In this document: piece after piece, positions 37,778-47,620 of the stretch
Layout: each line of letters begins with the position of its first letter
How positions within the stretch are numbered: position 1 is the first letter of the stretch
Program-made: the position numbers and the translations under genes
DNA from: Paenibacillus sp. An7
GTDB lineage: Bacteria > Bacillota > Bacilli > Paenibacillales > Paenibacillaceae
DNA length: 64,000 nucleotides
Assembly: GCF_009870785.1 (NCBI RefSeq)
Contig: NZ_WTWX01000012.1
Location: 1-64,000 of the forward strand
Direction: 5' to 3'
Notes under the pieces: generated by a model
The model's input: only the letters and a program-made list of their open reading frames with translations
The model's database searches: none
What the model was told of the DNA's origin: nothing

Positions 37778-38701
37778 TTGTCAATAGAGGCTGCACCATT
37801 AAATACGAATGTTCAAGCTCCAGTTAAGCAGCCAGATTCCCCATGGCGTGTAGCAGTACGTCGTTTTACCCGTAATCGGCTTGCTGTAGGTGGACTTTTT
37901 ATTCTAGTACTAATGATCATTATTTGTATATTTGGTCCCATGATTTCACCATATAATTTAAATGATTACAAGGTAATTGACAAAAATAAAGCTCCGTATG
38001 CGGAGCACTGGTTAGGGACTGACAAGCTCGGAAGAGACATTCTGCTTCGTGTAATGTTAGCAGGTCGTGTATCTATTATGGTAGGTATCATTGCTACTGC
38101 AATCACTGTAATTTTAGGTTCTATCATGGGCGCGTTGGCTGGTTTTTATAGAAACTTTGTGGATACGGTTATTATGCGTATTTGTGAGATTTTTATGTCT
38201 TTACCGTCTTTGCCGCTTCTTATTATTTTAGGGGCAGTTCTTTCTGATATGAAAGTTGATCCTAAGGATCGAATTTATTATCTAATGCTTATTATGGGGA
38301 TTCTCGCATGGCCGTATCTGGCTCGCTTGGTTCGTGGTCAGATTCTGACGCTGCGAGAACAGGAATTTATGCAGGCTACTGAAGCACTCGGTCTTCGTGA
38401 CCGTCGCAAAATTTTTAGACATTTACTGCCTAATACCGTTCCCATTATTATCGTGTCAGCAACGCTTGGAGTCGCAGGTGCCATTATATCTGAGTCTACC
38501 CTTAGTTATCTAGGGCTTGGTGTTGTTCCTCCAACCCCATCTTGGGGCAATATGATCTCTGAAGCGAATGGACTGATTGAATTCCGAAAAAGACCTTGGA
38601 TCTGGATTCCGCCAGGCATGTGTATTCTGATTACCGTAGTATCGATTAACTTGATTGGTGACGGGCTACGCGATGCGCTCGATCCTAAAATGAAAAAGTA
38701 G
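37778..38701 (+). CDS. oppC: Oligopeptide ABC transporter permease (OppC type)
   Basis: A 307-residue partner permease. It has the OppC N-terminal segment (RRFTRNRLAVGGLFILVLM), HWLGTDKLGRDILLRVMLAGRVS, the EAA loop EFMQATEALGLRDRRKIFRHLLPN and an ending DGLRDALDPKMKK. TTG start with AGGAGGAG upstream, 12 bp after oppB. Confidence 0.93.
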   Translation: MSIEAAPLNTNVQAPVKQPDSPWRVAVRRFTRNRLAVGGLFILVLMIIICIFGPMISPYNLNDYKVIDKNKAPYAEHWLGTDKLGRDILLRVMLAGRVSIMVGIIATAITVILGSIMGALAGFYRNFVDTVIMRICEIFMSLPSLPLLIILGAVLSDMKVDPKDRIYYLMLIMGILAWPYLARLVRGQILTLREQEFMQATEALGLRDRRKIFRHLLPNTVPIIIVSATLGVAGAIISESTLSYLGLGVVPPTPSWGNMISEANGLIEFRKRPWIWIPPGMCILITVVSINLIGDGLRDALDPKMKK

Positions 38702-38712
38702 GAGATGCGAAG

Positions 38713-39690
38713 ATGGCAAAAGACTTAGTAGAATTCCGTAACTTAAAAACGCATTTTCATACATCCGCAGGGATCGTGAAAGCGGTTGATGATGTAAGCT
38801 TTACGATTCGCGAAGGCGAAACTGTATGCGTCGTTGGTGAATCCGGATGTGGAAAAAGCGTAACGGCAATGTCACTGATGCGTTTATTAGAGGTAGAACC
38901 GGCTGGGGGACAGATTTTATTTGAAGGTAAAGATCTTCTTAAGCTCAATAAAAGAGATATGGGCCGAATTCGCGGTAATGATATCTCGATAATTTTCCAA
39001 GAACCGATGTCTTCCTTAAACCCTGTACTTACGATCGGGGAGCAGATCAGTGAACCGCTAATGATTCATTTGCTGCTGGATAAGAAGAAAGCTCGCAAGA
39101 GAGCGATTGAACTGATTAGTCTAGTTGGGATTTCTCGCCCTGAGAAAATTGTAGACTCTTTTCCACATGAACTGAGCGGCGGTATGCGTCAGCGGATCAT
39201 GATTGCCATTGCACTAAGCTGTAATCCAAAGCTGCTCATTGCTGATGAACCGACGACTGCACTTGATGTAACCATTCAAGCACAAATTCTTGATCTGATG
39301 CGTGATATCAAAGAGAAATTTAATACCTCCATCATGCTCATTACCCATGACCTAGGTGTTGTTGCGGAAATGGCTGATTATGTGGTCGTTATGTATGCAG
39401 GCAAAGTAATTGAGGAAGCTTCGGTATTTGAACTATTTAAAGCACCAAAACATCCATATACCAAAGGACTCCTTAAGGCTAAGCCGATTATTAATCAAAG
39501 ACAGGAACGTCTATATTCTATTCCAGGCCAAGTGCCAAACCCAGTTGAACTCGGGCAGAATTGTCATTTCCACGATCGCTGTGAGTCTTGCATGAACATA
39601 TGCCGCGAGAAAGAGCCTCCACTGCGTAGAGATGAAGAAGGACATAAAGTCGCATGTTGGCTCTATGAGGAGGAGGCAATGGTACGATGA
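38713..39690 (+). CDS. oppD: Oligopeptide ABC transporter ATPase (OppD type)
   Basis: A 325-residue ABC ATPase: Walker A GESGCGKS, signature LSGGMRQRIMIA, Walker B LLIADEPTTALD and H-loop LITHDLG. The C-terminal oligopeptide extension contains a cysteine cluster (CHFHDRCESCMNIC) of the kind that binds an iron-sulfur cluster in related DppD proteins. Ends by overlapping oppF by 4 bp. Confidence 0.94.
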   Translation: MAKDLVEFRNLKTHFHTSAGIVKAVDDVSFTIREGETVCVVGESGCGKSVTAMSLMRLLEVEPAGGQILFEGKDLLKLNKRDMGRIRGNDISIIFQEPMSSLNPVLTIGEQISEPLMIHLLLDKKKARKRAIELISLVGISRPEKIVDSFPHELSGGMRQRIMIAIALSCNPKLLIADEPTTALDVTIQAQILDLMRDIKEKFNTSIMLITHDLGVVAEMADYVVVMYAGKVIEEASVFELFKAPKHPYTKGLLKAKPIINQRQERLYSIPGQVPNPVELGQNCHFHDRCESCMNICREKEPPLRRDEEGHKVACWLYEEEAMVR

Positions 39691-40652
39691 CAGAAGCGCT
39701 GATTGAAGTACAGAATCTAAAGAAATACTTTCCGATTACGGGCGGCGTGTTTCAGCGTCGTGTGGGTGATGTAAAAGCAGTAGACGATGTATCGTTTACT
39801 ATCTATAAAGGAGAGTCATTCGGACTCGTAGGAGAGTCTGGCTGTGGTAAGAGTACCATTGGCCGAACCATTCTTAGACTGAATGATAAAACGTCGGGTA
39901 AGGTTATTTTTAAAGGACAGGATCTTCATACCTTATCTAAGGAGAAACTGCGATCCATTCGGCCGGAAATGCAGATCGTATTCCAAGATCCTTTCAGTTC
40001 ACTGAATCCCCGGATCAAGGTAGGCGATGCAATTGGCGAAGCACTGCTGGACCATAAATTAATTCCTAGAAAGATGATACGAGCTACCGTAGAAGAAACT
40101 TTGCGTATCTGCGGTCTCTCTGCATATCATTATGATCGCTTTCCGCATGAGTTCTCAGGCGGGCAGCGTCAGCGGATTGGAATTGCGCGTGCACTCATTC
40201 TAAACCCAGACTTTATTGTGGCAGATGAGCCGGTTTCTGCACTGGATGTATCGATTCAGGCTCAGATCATTAATTTGCTTAGTGATTTGCAAGCAGAGAA
40301 ACAGCTGACATATCTGTTTATATCTCATGATCTCAGTGTAGTAGAGCATCTCTGCACAAGAATTGGTGTTATGTATCTTGGTTCCATGGTAGAGATGGCT
40401 AGTAAGGATGAATTGTTCCGCAATCCGCTTCATCCCTATACAAAAGCTCTACTATCCGCGGTGCCCATTCCAGATCCGACACTGAAAAGAGAACGCATTG
40501 TGCTTAGGGGGGATATCCCGAGTCCAGCAAATCCACCTTCAGGTTGTAAATTTCATACTCGTTGTCCTATTGCTTCGGATCGTTGTAAGCAAGAGGTTCC
40601 GGAGTACCGTAATGTAGGTTCAGATCACTATGTGGCATGTCACTATGCATAA
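39687..40652 (+). CDS. oppF: Oligopeptide ABC transporter ATPase (OppF type)
   Basis: A 321-residue ABC ATPase starting ALIEVQNLKKYFPITGGVFQ. Walker A is GESGCGKST, the signature FSGGQRQRIGIARAL and Walker B FIVADEPVSALD. The C-terminal extension again has CKFHTRCPIASDRC. ATG overlaps the oppD stop, with GAGGAGG upstream. It pairs with OppD to form the motor. Confidence 0.94.
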   Translation: MTEALIEVQNLKKYFPITGGVFQRRVGDVKAVDDVSFTIYKGESFGLVGESGCGKSTIGRTILRLNDKTSGKVIFKGQDLHTLSKEKLRSIRPEMQIVFQDPFSSLNPRIKVGDAIGEALLDHKLIPRKMIRATVEETLRICGLSAYHYDRFPHEFSGGQRQRIGIARALILNPDFIVADEPVSALDVSIQAQIINLLSDLQAEKQLTYLFISHDLSVVEHLCTRIGVMYLGSMVEMASKDELFRNPLHPYTKALLSAVPIPDPTLKRERIVLRGDIPSPANPPSGCKFHTRCPIASDRCKQEVPEYRNVGSDHYVACHYA

Positions 40653-40723
40653 ATATATTGAATTCTAAAATAGAAATCATTTACTGCACTGATTATTGGC
40701 AGTGCTCAGGCGCCGTACCACAA

Positions 40724-40767
40724 ACACAGCTTTTTTACACTATAAAAGTGTAGAAAAGCTGTGTTTT
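40724..40767 (+). terminator. opp operon terminator
   Basis: An AACACAGCTTTT..AAAAGCTGTGTT stem with an inner TACACT/AGTGTA pairing, followed by TTGG. It is about 75 bp after oppF. The rest of 40653-40971 is AT-rich with no gene seen. Confidence 0.7.
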
Positions 40768-40971
40768 GGTTACAAAGAAATAAAAATAAACTCCCTTTCA
40801 TTATTTTTTTAAAAAATATAGAAAAATGCAGACAAAAACCTTACTTTCTACGTCTATACTTATATAGATTGGTTTAATAAAGATTAGAACGATAGATTGG
40901 TTACATAGATAAGGATATTCTGCTAGTAAAATCGAATTTTTTTGAAAAATAAAATGAATGGGGGAGTAGAG

Positions 40972-41907
40972 ATGAAGAAATGGATCTTGCGAAGCAGTAT
41001 ACTGGTTGTTCTCATCGCTGTCATATTTATAGGTATAAGGCCAGAAAGCTTAGTAGGAAAACCATCTATTCAATCTAGTGCTGCCCTGCTCATGGACGCT
41101 TCTTCAGGTGAGGTTATCGTTAGTTCTAATGGGGATCACCCTTTGCCTGCAGCAAGCTTATCCAAATTAATGACACAGCTTATTATCCTGGACGAAATGA
41201 ATGCCGGACATATTTCTAGAAGTGACATTGTAACGATCAGCAAACATGCTGCGACATCAGCTGGTATTAATGTATCTCTAAATGAAAATGATCAATTCAC
41301 AGTCAACGAACTACTTAAGGTCATCTCTGTTTATTCCGCAAATGATGCAACGATTGCTCTAGCAGAGCATGCATTTGGCTCTGAAGAACGTTTTGTAGAA
41401 GAAATGAATAGAAGAGCGAAGTCTATAGGACTGTCTGTACATACAAAATATAATAATGCGACAGGTTCTTCGTCTTTATCTGGTGGACCCTCTGAGAACT
41501 ATATGACGGCAAAAGATGTTGCTAAACTCTCTGCTCACCTTATTAAACAACATCCTCAAATTTTAAAACTTTCAAGCCAGACTCAAGTTGAATTAAGAAA
41601 CAAAGGATTATATATGAGCAATACTAACTGGATGCTGGACAATGTAAAGGGTCCATATGCTTACAGCGGGGCAGACGGTCTTAAAACGGGCTATACAGAA
41701 GATGCAGGTTATTGCTTATCAAGTACGGTGAAAAAGAACGGGCAACGATTGATTGCTATTATCATGGGAGCAGAAACTAAAGAACAGCGTTTTGAAGAAG
41801 CCAAGCAATTGTTTGACTATGGATTTGCTCACTCCTATAGTGCAAAAGAGTGGACCCAAAACTGGGCTTCAACGTGGCTTCAAGTTATTCAAAGACCCTC
41901 TTTTTAA
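40972..41907 (+). CDS. D-alanyl-D-alanine carboxypeptidase (S11)
   Basis: A 311-residue penicillin-binding protein 5-type enzyme that trims the terminal D-Ala of peptidoglycan stems. An N-terminal signal or anchor (about 5-23) precedes the catalytic motifs S62-L-S-K65, S122-A-N124 and K238-T-G240. It lacks the extra C-terminal domain and membrane helix of longer DacA proteins. The ATG at 40972 is chosen because GGGGAG lies 7 nt upstream; the frame is open 10 codons further. Confidence 0.9.
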   Translation: MKKWILRSSILVVLIAVIFIGIRPESLVGKPSIQSSAALLMDASSGEVIVSSNGDHPLPAASLSKLMTQLIILDEMNAGHISRSDIVTISKHAATSAGINVSLNENDQFTVNELLKVISVYSANDATIALAEHAFGSEERFVEEMNRRAKSIGLSVHTKYNNATGSSSLSGGPSENYMTAKDVAKLSAHLIKQHPQILKLSSQTQVELRNKGLYMSNTNWMLDNVKGPYAYSGADGLKTGYTEDAGYCLSSTVKKNGQRLIAIIMGAETKEQRFEEAKQLFDYGFAHSYSAKEWTQNWASTWLQVIQRPSF

Positions 41908-42187
41908 TTCAAAATGTTAGGGAAACCCTTCTCTATTTCCTAGAAATAAACCAAAAAGGTTACAAAACACGGAGAAATATGACAATTTGCATGGTGCAGT
42001 CTTACAGATTAATATGGTAATATAGCAAAATGTACAAGTTGCACGATAAAAAATAATAGGACATTATAGAGTGAGGCAGTTCCGTATAGAAAGAATGATT
42101 ACGAGTGATTTGTCTCCTGTGACCTCTAGTGCCTACTAAAATAGAAAATAGGACTGCAGCCCCCATACTAAGAGAAGGAATGAACCA

Positions 42188-43228
42188 ATGAGATCTAGAT
42201 CAAGAAGAAAGCAACGCAATAAAAAAAAGGGTTTACTGATCACGCTTGTAACCCTTGTTGTATTAGTCGCGGTAGCCTATCCTTTTAGACAAAAAATTGC
42301 TCTTGCAGCATTTGATTTGTTCTTATCCGATACTATAAAAAATCAGCTCGAGAAATCATATAGAGGTGAAGCTAATGCCGAGCCTATCGTATATCAAGAA
42401 AAGCCATTTTCTGTTCTGTTACTAGGAACGGATGCAAGACCGTATGAGAAAACGCGAGGTCGTTCCGATACCGTTATTTATTCGGTGGTTCGTCCTAAAG
42501 AATCAAAAGTCCTGCTTGTCTCGATTCCCCGTGATACGTATGTACAAATCATAGGACACGATTCAAATAAAGACGGTGAAGATGATTATGATAAACTCAC
42601 TCATGCTTTTGCATTTGGGGAAGAGGAGATGTCAATTAACACCGTAGAAAATTTCCTGGAGAAGGAAATTGATTACTATGCAACGGTAAACTTTACAGCC
42701 ATTCAGGAAGTTGTCGACGCGATTGGCGGTATTGAACTTCCGATTGAAGAAGATATCGTCAACAAAAATCCAAATCACGTACAGTTTACGATTGAAGGTG
42801 GTAAGCCGCTGTATAGTGGAGAGGAAGCACTTTATTACATTCGTTATCGCGAAGACAGTGACTTCAACCGGACAAAGCGTCAGCAGATCTTTTTAAATGC
42901 AGTTGCCAACAAAATGCTGAGTCTTAGCCAAATTTCGAATATACCGAAACTGTTTGATATTATGGGAGATAACTTCCAAACCAATATGCAGCCTTCTTTT
43001 ATTATCAACCTAGCTAAACAAGTGCTTACTCAGAGCAACCCTGAAATTTCTAGTTTCACTATTATGGGTGAAGGGGTAAGAAAGAATGGGATCTTCTATG
43101 ATGACGTAGATGAAGATTATCTGGCATATGCTAAAGAGCTGATTAGTAACTGGCTCGATCCAAATACGACGGCAGAGACATTAATGAAACCGAACACGGA
43201 CGATATAAAGAGTAAAGATACAGAATAG
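42188..43228 (+). CDS. LytR-CpsA-Psr family glycopolymer transferase
   Basis: A 346-residue LCP protein that attaches wall teichoic acid or other glycopolymers to peptidoglycan. A basic cytoplasmic start (RSRSRRKQRNKKK) and one transmembrane helix (about 15-32) lead to the LCP domain: LLLGTDARPYEKTRGRSDTV, LLVSIPRDTYV, VNFTAIQEVVDAIGGIE and ALYYIRYREDSDFNRTKRQQ, with the conserved Arg and Asp residues. AAGGAATG precedes the ATG. A hairpin terminator follows. Confidence 0.93.
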   Translation: MRSRSRRKQRNKKKGLLITLVTLVVLVAVAYPFRQKIALAAFDLFLSDTIKNQLEKSYRGEANAEPIVYQEKPFSVLLLGTDARPYEKTRGRSDTVIYSVVRPKESKVLLVSIPRDTYVQIIGHDSNKDGEDDYDKLTHAFAFGEEEMSINTVENFLEKEIDYYATVNFTAIQEVVDAIGGIELPIEEDIVNKNPNHVQFTIEGGKPLYSGEEALYYIRYREDSDFNRTKRQQIFLNAVANKMLSLSQISNIPKLFDIMGDNFQTNMQPSFIINLAKQVLTQSNPEISSFTIMGEGVRKNGIFYDDVDEDYLAYAKELISNWLDPNTTAETLMKPNTDDIKSKDTE

Positions 43229-43240
43229 GTGGACGTAAGA

Positions 43241-43284
43241 TCAGCACTGGACGATTATTTCTTTAAGTCTGGTGCTGATTTTGT
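43241..43284 (+). terminator. LCP gene terminator
   Basis: An imperfect 13-bp stem (ATCAGCACTGGAC with GTCTGGTGCTGAT) followed by TTTGTTGT. Confidence 0.7.
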
Positions 43285-43388
43285 TGTCTTATGAGAATAT
43301 AATGGTAGTAAGTAAGAAGTAACCCCGCGATATGTAAAAGATACAAATACTTTACTATTGCCTTAACATAAGGAGGAAGTGTTTAGTT

Positions 43389-43820
43389 ATGAATATTGCT
43401 TTTTTCTTGCTGCCCAAACAGGAGGTAGCAACAGTTACCTCGGATGCAACGCTGAGACAGACTCTTGAACGGATGGAATATCACCGCTTTACTGCAGTTC
43501 CTATTTTGACTAAAGACGGAAAATACAAAGGGACAGTAACAGAGGGAGATCTTCTATGGCATATGAAGAATTCTAAGGGGGAGATTACATTTGAAAACGC
43601 TTCAAAATTTTATCTTAAGGATGTACCCCTGCGAGTAAATATTAAACCTGTTTCCATTAATGCCAACATGGGGGATTTAATTAATCTCGCAAAAGCACAA
43701 AATTTTGTGCCGGTCGTCGATGATATGGATCGGTTTATTGGGATTGTACGTCGTAGTCAAATTATTGAATATTGCGAAAATATGGTGGAGAAAGAATCCC
43801 TTAATACGAATTCAGGTTAA
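43389..43820 (+). CDS. CBS domain protein
   Basis: A 143-residue protein made almost entirely of two CBS motifs (about 10-65 and 75-135), e.g. RFTAVPILTKDGKYKGTVTEGDLLW and FVPVVDDMDRFIGIVRRSQII. Such modules sense adenine nucleotides, including c-di-AMP in some proteins (CbpB). gdpP, a c-di-AMP phosphodiesterase, lies 1.4 kb downstream, so a link is possible but unproven. AAGGAGGAAG precedes the ATG. Confidence 0.85.
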   Translation: MNIAFFLLPKQEVATVTSDATLRQTLERMEYHRFTAVPILTKDGKYKGTVTEGDLLWHMKNSKGEITFENASKFYLKDVPLRVNIKPVSINANMGDLINLAKAQNFVPVVDDMDRFIGIVRRSQIIEYCENMVEKESLNTNSG

Positions 43821-43933
43821 AATAGAGGAAAAGGTCTCATTTTTAATACAAGAGATTCCGAGCAGTCCTTTTTATGGATATTCCCTTTTATGCTATAATG
43901 GAGAATAAAGCTTTTCACGGGAGTGTGACGATC

Positions 43934-44242
43934 ATGAGCATGCCAAAAGAACTGGATGTAGCGAAACGCGCGAAAGTGATTGAATGGCTTAAAACGGAAA
44001 TGCTGGATCAAGTGTCACGTTTGTTTAAAGCGCTTTGGGAAGGAAGCACAGCGCGAATCAGCGATAGTCTTGCAAGTCTCATCATGAGCAGTTATATCCT
44101 GGGGAGAAGGCTTGGGATTTCTTTTAAAGATATGGATGATCTGCTCATCGATAAGCTGAAAAAACACAAACAGGAAGGTCACCAGCTTGAAGACTGGTAT
44201 AAAGATATTTCTGCTCTCGAAGATCATATGCGTAAGAGGTGA
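43934..44242 (+). CDS. MazG-like family protein
   Basis: A 102-residue all-helical protein (KELDVAKRAKVIEWLKTEML; ISDSLASLIMSSYILGRRLG; DDLLIDKLKKHKQEGHQLEDWY), annotated as MazG-like in Bacillales. The NTP pyrophosphatase EExxE motif is not clear, so activity is doubtful. The ATG at 43934 is chosen because GGGAG lies about 10 nt upstream; the frame is open 20 codons further. It precedes yybS by 6 bp. Confidence 0.75.
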   Translation: MSMPKELDVAKRAKVIEWLKTEMLDQVSRLFKALWEGSTARISDSLASLIMSSYILGRRLGISFKDMDDLLIDKLKKHKQEGHQLEDWYKDISALEDHMRKR

Positions 44243-44248
44243 AAACAT

Positions 44249-45169
44249 TTGAAATTTCGCTGGTCAACAGCTATATGGAGTATAGTTTATCTTGTGCTTT
44301 TGTTATCACTACTGACTCCGCCGCTGACAGCTATTAGTGTATTTTTAATTATTCTGCCTGGGGTGATTCTGTACGGCTCACTGAGCTTGAAAGCCTTCTG
44401 CCTGCATATTATCCCTGTGGCTCTGATTGCTTTCATTGTAGAGCCTTTTTATTTGCTGTTATCGATTTTCTTTTTGATACCAGCTATTGTTATGGGACAT
44501 TTCTACAAAAAGAAAAAGCCGGCACTGAATACACTTATGGCAGGTACGGGTACGATCCTTGCTGAATTTTTGTTGTTGCTGCTGATTAGCACCACTATTT
44601 TTCAGTTTGATTTTCAAGGATATATGAAGGATGTTGTTACACTCACACTCACTCCGGTGACCGAAGCCGGTGGTAACAATGCACTCACCAATGGACTCGT
44701 GATAGATGAAGAAATGGCAGAGCGTATTAAAACAACAACGGTACAGATGATTCCGTTCGCTCTGATTGTCACTTCCTTTATTATGGCATCCATAACACAC
44801 TCTATTGCTCGTCCGGTGCTTAGTCGACTTGGCGTTCATGTACCAAGACTAAAGCCTGCACGAGAGTGGAGATTACCAAAAGCTTTAATTTGGTATTATT
44901 TTATAGGTATTATTCTACAACTTGTTGCAGATGGCTCGGGATCTAGCTTTATGACGATAATTGCTCTTAATTTCGTTCCGCTGATTAATTTCTGTTTTAT
45001 GATTCAAGCCGTCGGCTTCTTCTTCTATGTTGCTCATACAAAAAAATGGCATCCTATACTGCCCTTCTTGCTTGCAGCAGCGACGGTTCTGATTGGACCC
45101 ATGCGGATTATCGGGATTATTGATCTTGCTTTTCCACTCCGTGAAGCCATTTCCAGACCAAAACGATAG
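44249..45169 (+). CDS. yybS: DUF2232 membrane protein YybS
   Basis: A 306-residue integral membrane protein with about seven to eight hydrophobic helices, in the family of B. subtilis YybS, whose gene is also next to gdpP and rplI. Function is unknown; the fold is ECF S-component-like. TTG start preceded by AGAGGTG. 12 bp before gdpP. Confidence 0.82.
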   Translation: MKFRWSTAIWSIVYLVLLLSLLTPPLTAISVFLIILPGVILYGSLSLKAFCLHIIPVALIAFIVEPFYLLLSIFFLIPAIVMGHFYKKKKPALNTLMAGTGTILAEFLLLLLISTTIFQFDFQGYMKDVVTLTLTPVTEAGGNNALTNGLVIDEEMAERIKTTTVQMIPFALIVTSFIMASITHSIARPVLSRLGVHVPRLKPAREWRLPKALIWYYFIGIILQLVADGSGSSFMTIIALNFVPLINFCFMIQAVGFFFYVAHTKKWHPILPFLLAAATVLIGPMRIIGIIDLAFPLREAISRPKR

Positions 45170-45181
45170 GATGAATTTTTA

Positions 45182-47179
45182 ATGCCTAAATTTCTTTTAA
45201 AACGCTGGCACGGATACCAGACCGTCTGGGCGTTTGCTCTTTTACTCATTCTGGATGCATTTCTTGTTGCCTATAATTGGCCGCTTGGTCTTGTCTGTCT
45301 TGTCCTTGTGGCCATTCTTGGTTTCGTAATGGTCAAAGCTGAACTTGATTTTAGAAGAGAGCTGAATCAGTATATAGGCGGTCTAAATCTACGTATTAAA
45401 AGGGTAGAAGGACAAGTCGTCAGCAACTTGCCGCTTGGGATTGTTCTATACAGCGAGGACCATTCTATCGAGTGGAACAATCGCTTTGTCTCTCGTATGT
45501 TTGGTGAGAAAACACTGATTGGCAGTGATCTGGCGACCCTTTTTCCACAGCTGCCCTTTAAGGTAAAAGACAAAGACAAAAAGGATCATCATAAGGATCA
45601 TCCTCATGATATCCAATTTGAATATCGGATGAATGAACAAGTATATGATCTAAGACATTATCCAGAAGAGCGGCTGATCTACATTTATGAGACAACTGAG
45701 CTTGCAACACTTCGGGATAAATATGAGAAAGAAAAAATAGCGCTTGGTATTATCATGCTGGATAATCTGGATGAAGCATCCCAAGGCATGGATGACCAGC
45801 AGCGCACTGCCCTAACTGCTCGTGCAGCAAGTGAGATTACTTCCTGGGCTAAGGACTTCAATATCTATCTAAGACGTTTGTCTTCAGAACGTTATCTAAT
45901 GATTCTTAATCATAATTCCTTGCAGGATCTTGAGATGAGTCGCTTTATTATCCTCGATGATATTCGGGAGATGACAGCCGATTTGAAGGTTCCTATGACG
46001 CTCAGTATTGGTCTTGCCTACGGTTCAGACAGCATTCGTGAGCTTGGGGAGCTTGCTCAGTCCAGTCTCGATATGGCGCTTGGGCGGGGCGGGGATCAGG
46101 CTGCAGTAAAAGCGGGTCAGCGACTTTCTTTTTATGGCGGTAAAACCAATGCCGTGGAAAAAAGAACTCGGGTAAGAGCAAGGGTTATTGCGCATGCTCT
46201 GCGTGATCTCATGCAAGAGAGCGACCAAGTCTTTATTATGGGGCACAAAATCCCAGATATGGATGCGATAGGGGCTTCCATTGGGATATGGAAAGCTGCT
46301 AATCTATATCATGTGGATGCCTACATTGTGCTCGATGAATCGAATCCATCGATTGAACGATTGATGGAGCAGGTGTATAAAGACGAGCAGGTCGGGGCTT
46401 CGTTTATTACACCGGAAGAAGCACAGCAGATGATCACAGAGCACAGCTTGCTTGTCGTCGTCGATACACACAAAGCATCCATGACGATCGAACCTAGACT
46501 TGTACAAGAGGCTTCTCGTGTAGTGGTGGTCGACCATCACCGTAGAGGAGAAGAATTTATAAACGATGCAGTGCTGATCTATTTGGAGCCATATGCCTCC
46601 TCAGCTGCTGAACTCGTCACAGAGCTGCTACAGTACATTCATGATAAATTACAGCTCAGACCACTGGAAGCCACGGCACTGCTGGCAGGGATTACGGTGG
46701 ATACGAAACATTTTGCAATTCATACGGGTTCAAGAACGTTTGAAGCGGCAGGTTACTTAAGACGATCTGGTGCGGATTCCATTCTGGTGCAACGTTTGCT
46801 CAAAGAGGATCTCCAGGAATATATTGCGAAAGCAGAAATCATAAAACATGCTAAAATGATTCATGGGCATATTGCAGTAGCTGTTACCGAAGAAGGACAG
46901 ATAATTTCACAGTTGCTCATTGCACAGGTGGCAGACTCATTACTTAATATGACCGATGTCGTTGCTTCTTTCGTTGTTAGTGAACGTCCAGATGGATTAA
47001 TTGGCATCAGTGCCCGTTCTCTTGGTAAAATGAATGTTCAAGTTGTTATGGAACGACTTGGAGGCGGCGGTCATTTAACGAATGCGGCTGTTCAGCTAGA
47101 CATGCCGATTAGAGAGGCAGAATCACGTTTGTTAGATGTACTTTCTGAAATCGAGAAGGAAGAGGGGTTGTTCGAATGA
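45182..47179 (+). CDS. gdpP: Cyclic-di-AMP phosphodiesterase GdpP
   Basis: A 665-residue membrane enzyme that degrades c-di-AMP. Two transmembrane helices (about 14-32, 35-53), a PAS domain (80-175), a degenerate GGDEF domain (180-310), then DHH/DHHA1. The DHH metal ligands are H355, D359, D361, D428 and D451-H452-H453; [10 protein letters not shown] is the DHHA1 motif. The PAS loop at 127-144 is unusually rich in Lys, Asp and His ([15 protein letters not shown]). It overlaps rplI by 4 bp. Confidence 0.96.
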   Translation: MPKFLLKRWHGYQTVWAFALLLILDAFLVAYNWPLGLVCLVLVAILGFVMVKAELDFRRELNQYIGGLNLRIKRVEGQVVSNLPLGIVLYSEDHSIEWNNRFVSRMFGEKTLIGSDLATLFPQLPFKVKDKDKKDHHKDHPHDIQFEYRMNEQVYDLRHYPEERLIYIYETTELATLRDKYEKEKIALGIIMLDNLDEASQGMDDQQRTALTARAASEITSWAKDFNIYLRRLSSERYLMILNHNSLQDLEMSRFIILDDIREMTADLKVPMTLSIGLAYGSDSIRELGELAQSSLDMALGRGGDQAAVKAGQRLSFYGGKTNAVEKRTRVRARVIAHALRDLMQESDQVFIMGHKIPDMDAIGASIGIWKAANLYHVDAYIVLDESNPSIERLMEQVYKDEQVGASFITPEEAQQMITEHSLLVVVDTHKASMTIEPRLVQEASRVVVVDHHRRGEEFINDAVLIYLEPYASSAAELVTELLQYIHDKLQLRPLEATALLAGITVDTKHFAIHTGSRTFEAAGYLRRSGADSILVQRLLKEDLQEYIAKAEIIKHAKMIHGHIAVAVTEEGQIISQLLIAQVADSLLNMTDVVASFVVSERPDGLIGISARSLGKMNVQVVMERLGGGGHLTNAAVQLDMPIREAESRLLDVLSEIEKEEGLFE

Positions 47180-47619
47180 AAGTCATTTTTATAAAAGATG
47201 TAAAAGGTCAAGGGAAAAAAGGTCAAGTTAAAGAGGTGTCTGAAGGTTACGCATCAAACTTCTTGCTGCCAAGAGGACTTGCGCGTCCGGCAACAGATGG
47301 TAACGTAAAAGTTCTAGAAAACCAAAATGCTGCGGAACAGAAACGTAAACAGCAAGAAAAAGAAGAAGCTGTAGCACTTGGTGAAAAGTTGGAAACTGTA
47401 ACGGTGGAACTGAAAGCTAAAGCGGGTGAAGGCGGTAAATTGTTTGGTGCTATTACAAGCAAACAGATCGCTGAAGCACTGGGTAAACAAGGTTATAAGA
47501 TTGATAAACGGAAAATCGAGCTGGATGAACCGATTCGTACCCTTGGGGTTACACAGATGAGTGTTAAACTCCATCCGGATGTCAAAGCCACGCTCAAGGT
47601 CCAAGTGACGGAGGAATAA
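47176..47619 (+). CDS. rplI: 50S ribosomal protein L9
   Basis: A 147-residue L9: [20 protein letters not shown] and [13 protein letters not shown] in the N domain, the long central helix ([15 protein letters not shown]), then the C domain with [14 protein letters not shown]. Begins within the end of gdpP, and dnaB starts 1 bp after its stop. Confidence 0.97.
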   Translation: MKVIFIKDVKGQGKKGQVKEVSEGYASNFLLPRGLARPATDGNVKVLENQNAAEQKRKQQEKEEAVALGEKLETVTVELKAKAGEGGKLFGAITSKQIAEALGKQGYKIDKRKIELDEPIRTLGVTQMSVKLHPDVKATLKVQVTEE

Positions 47620-47620
47620 G

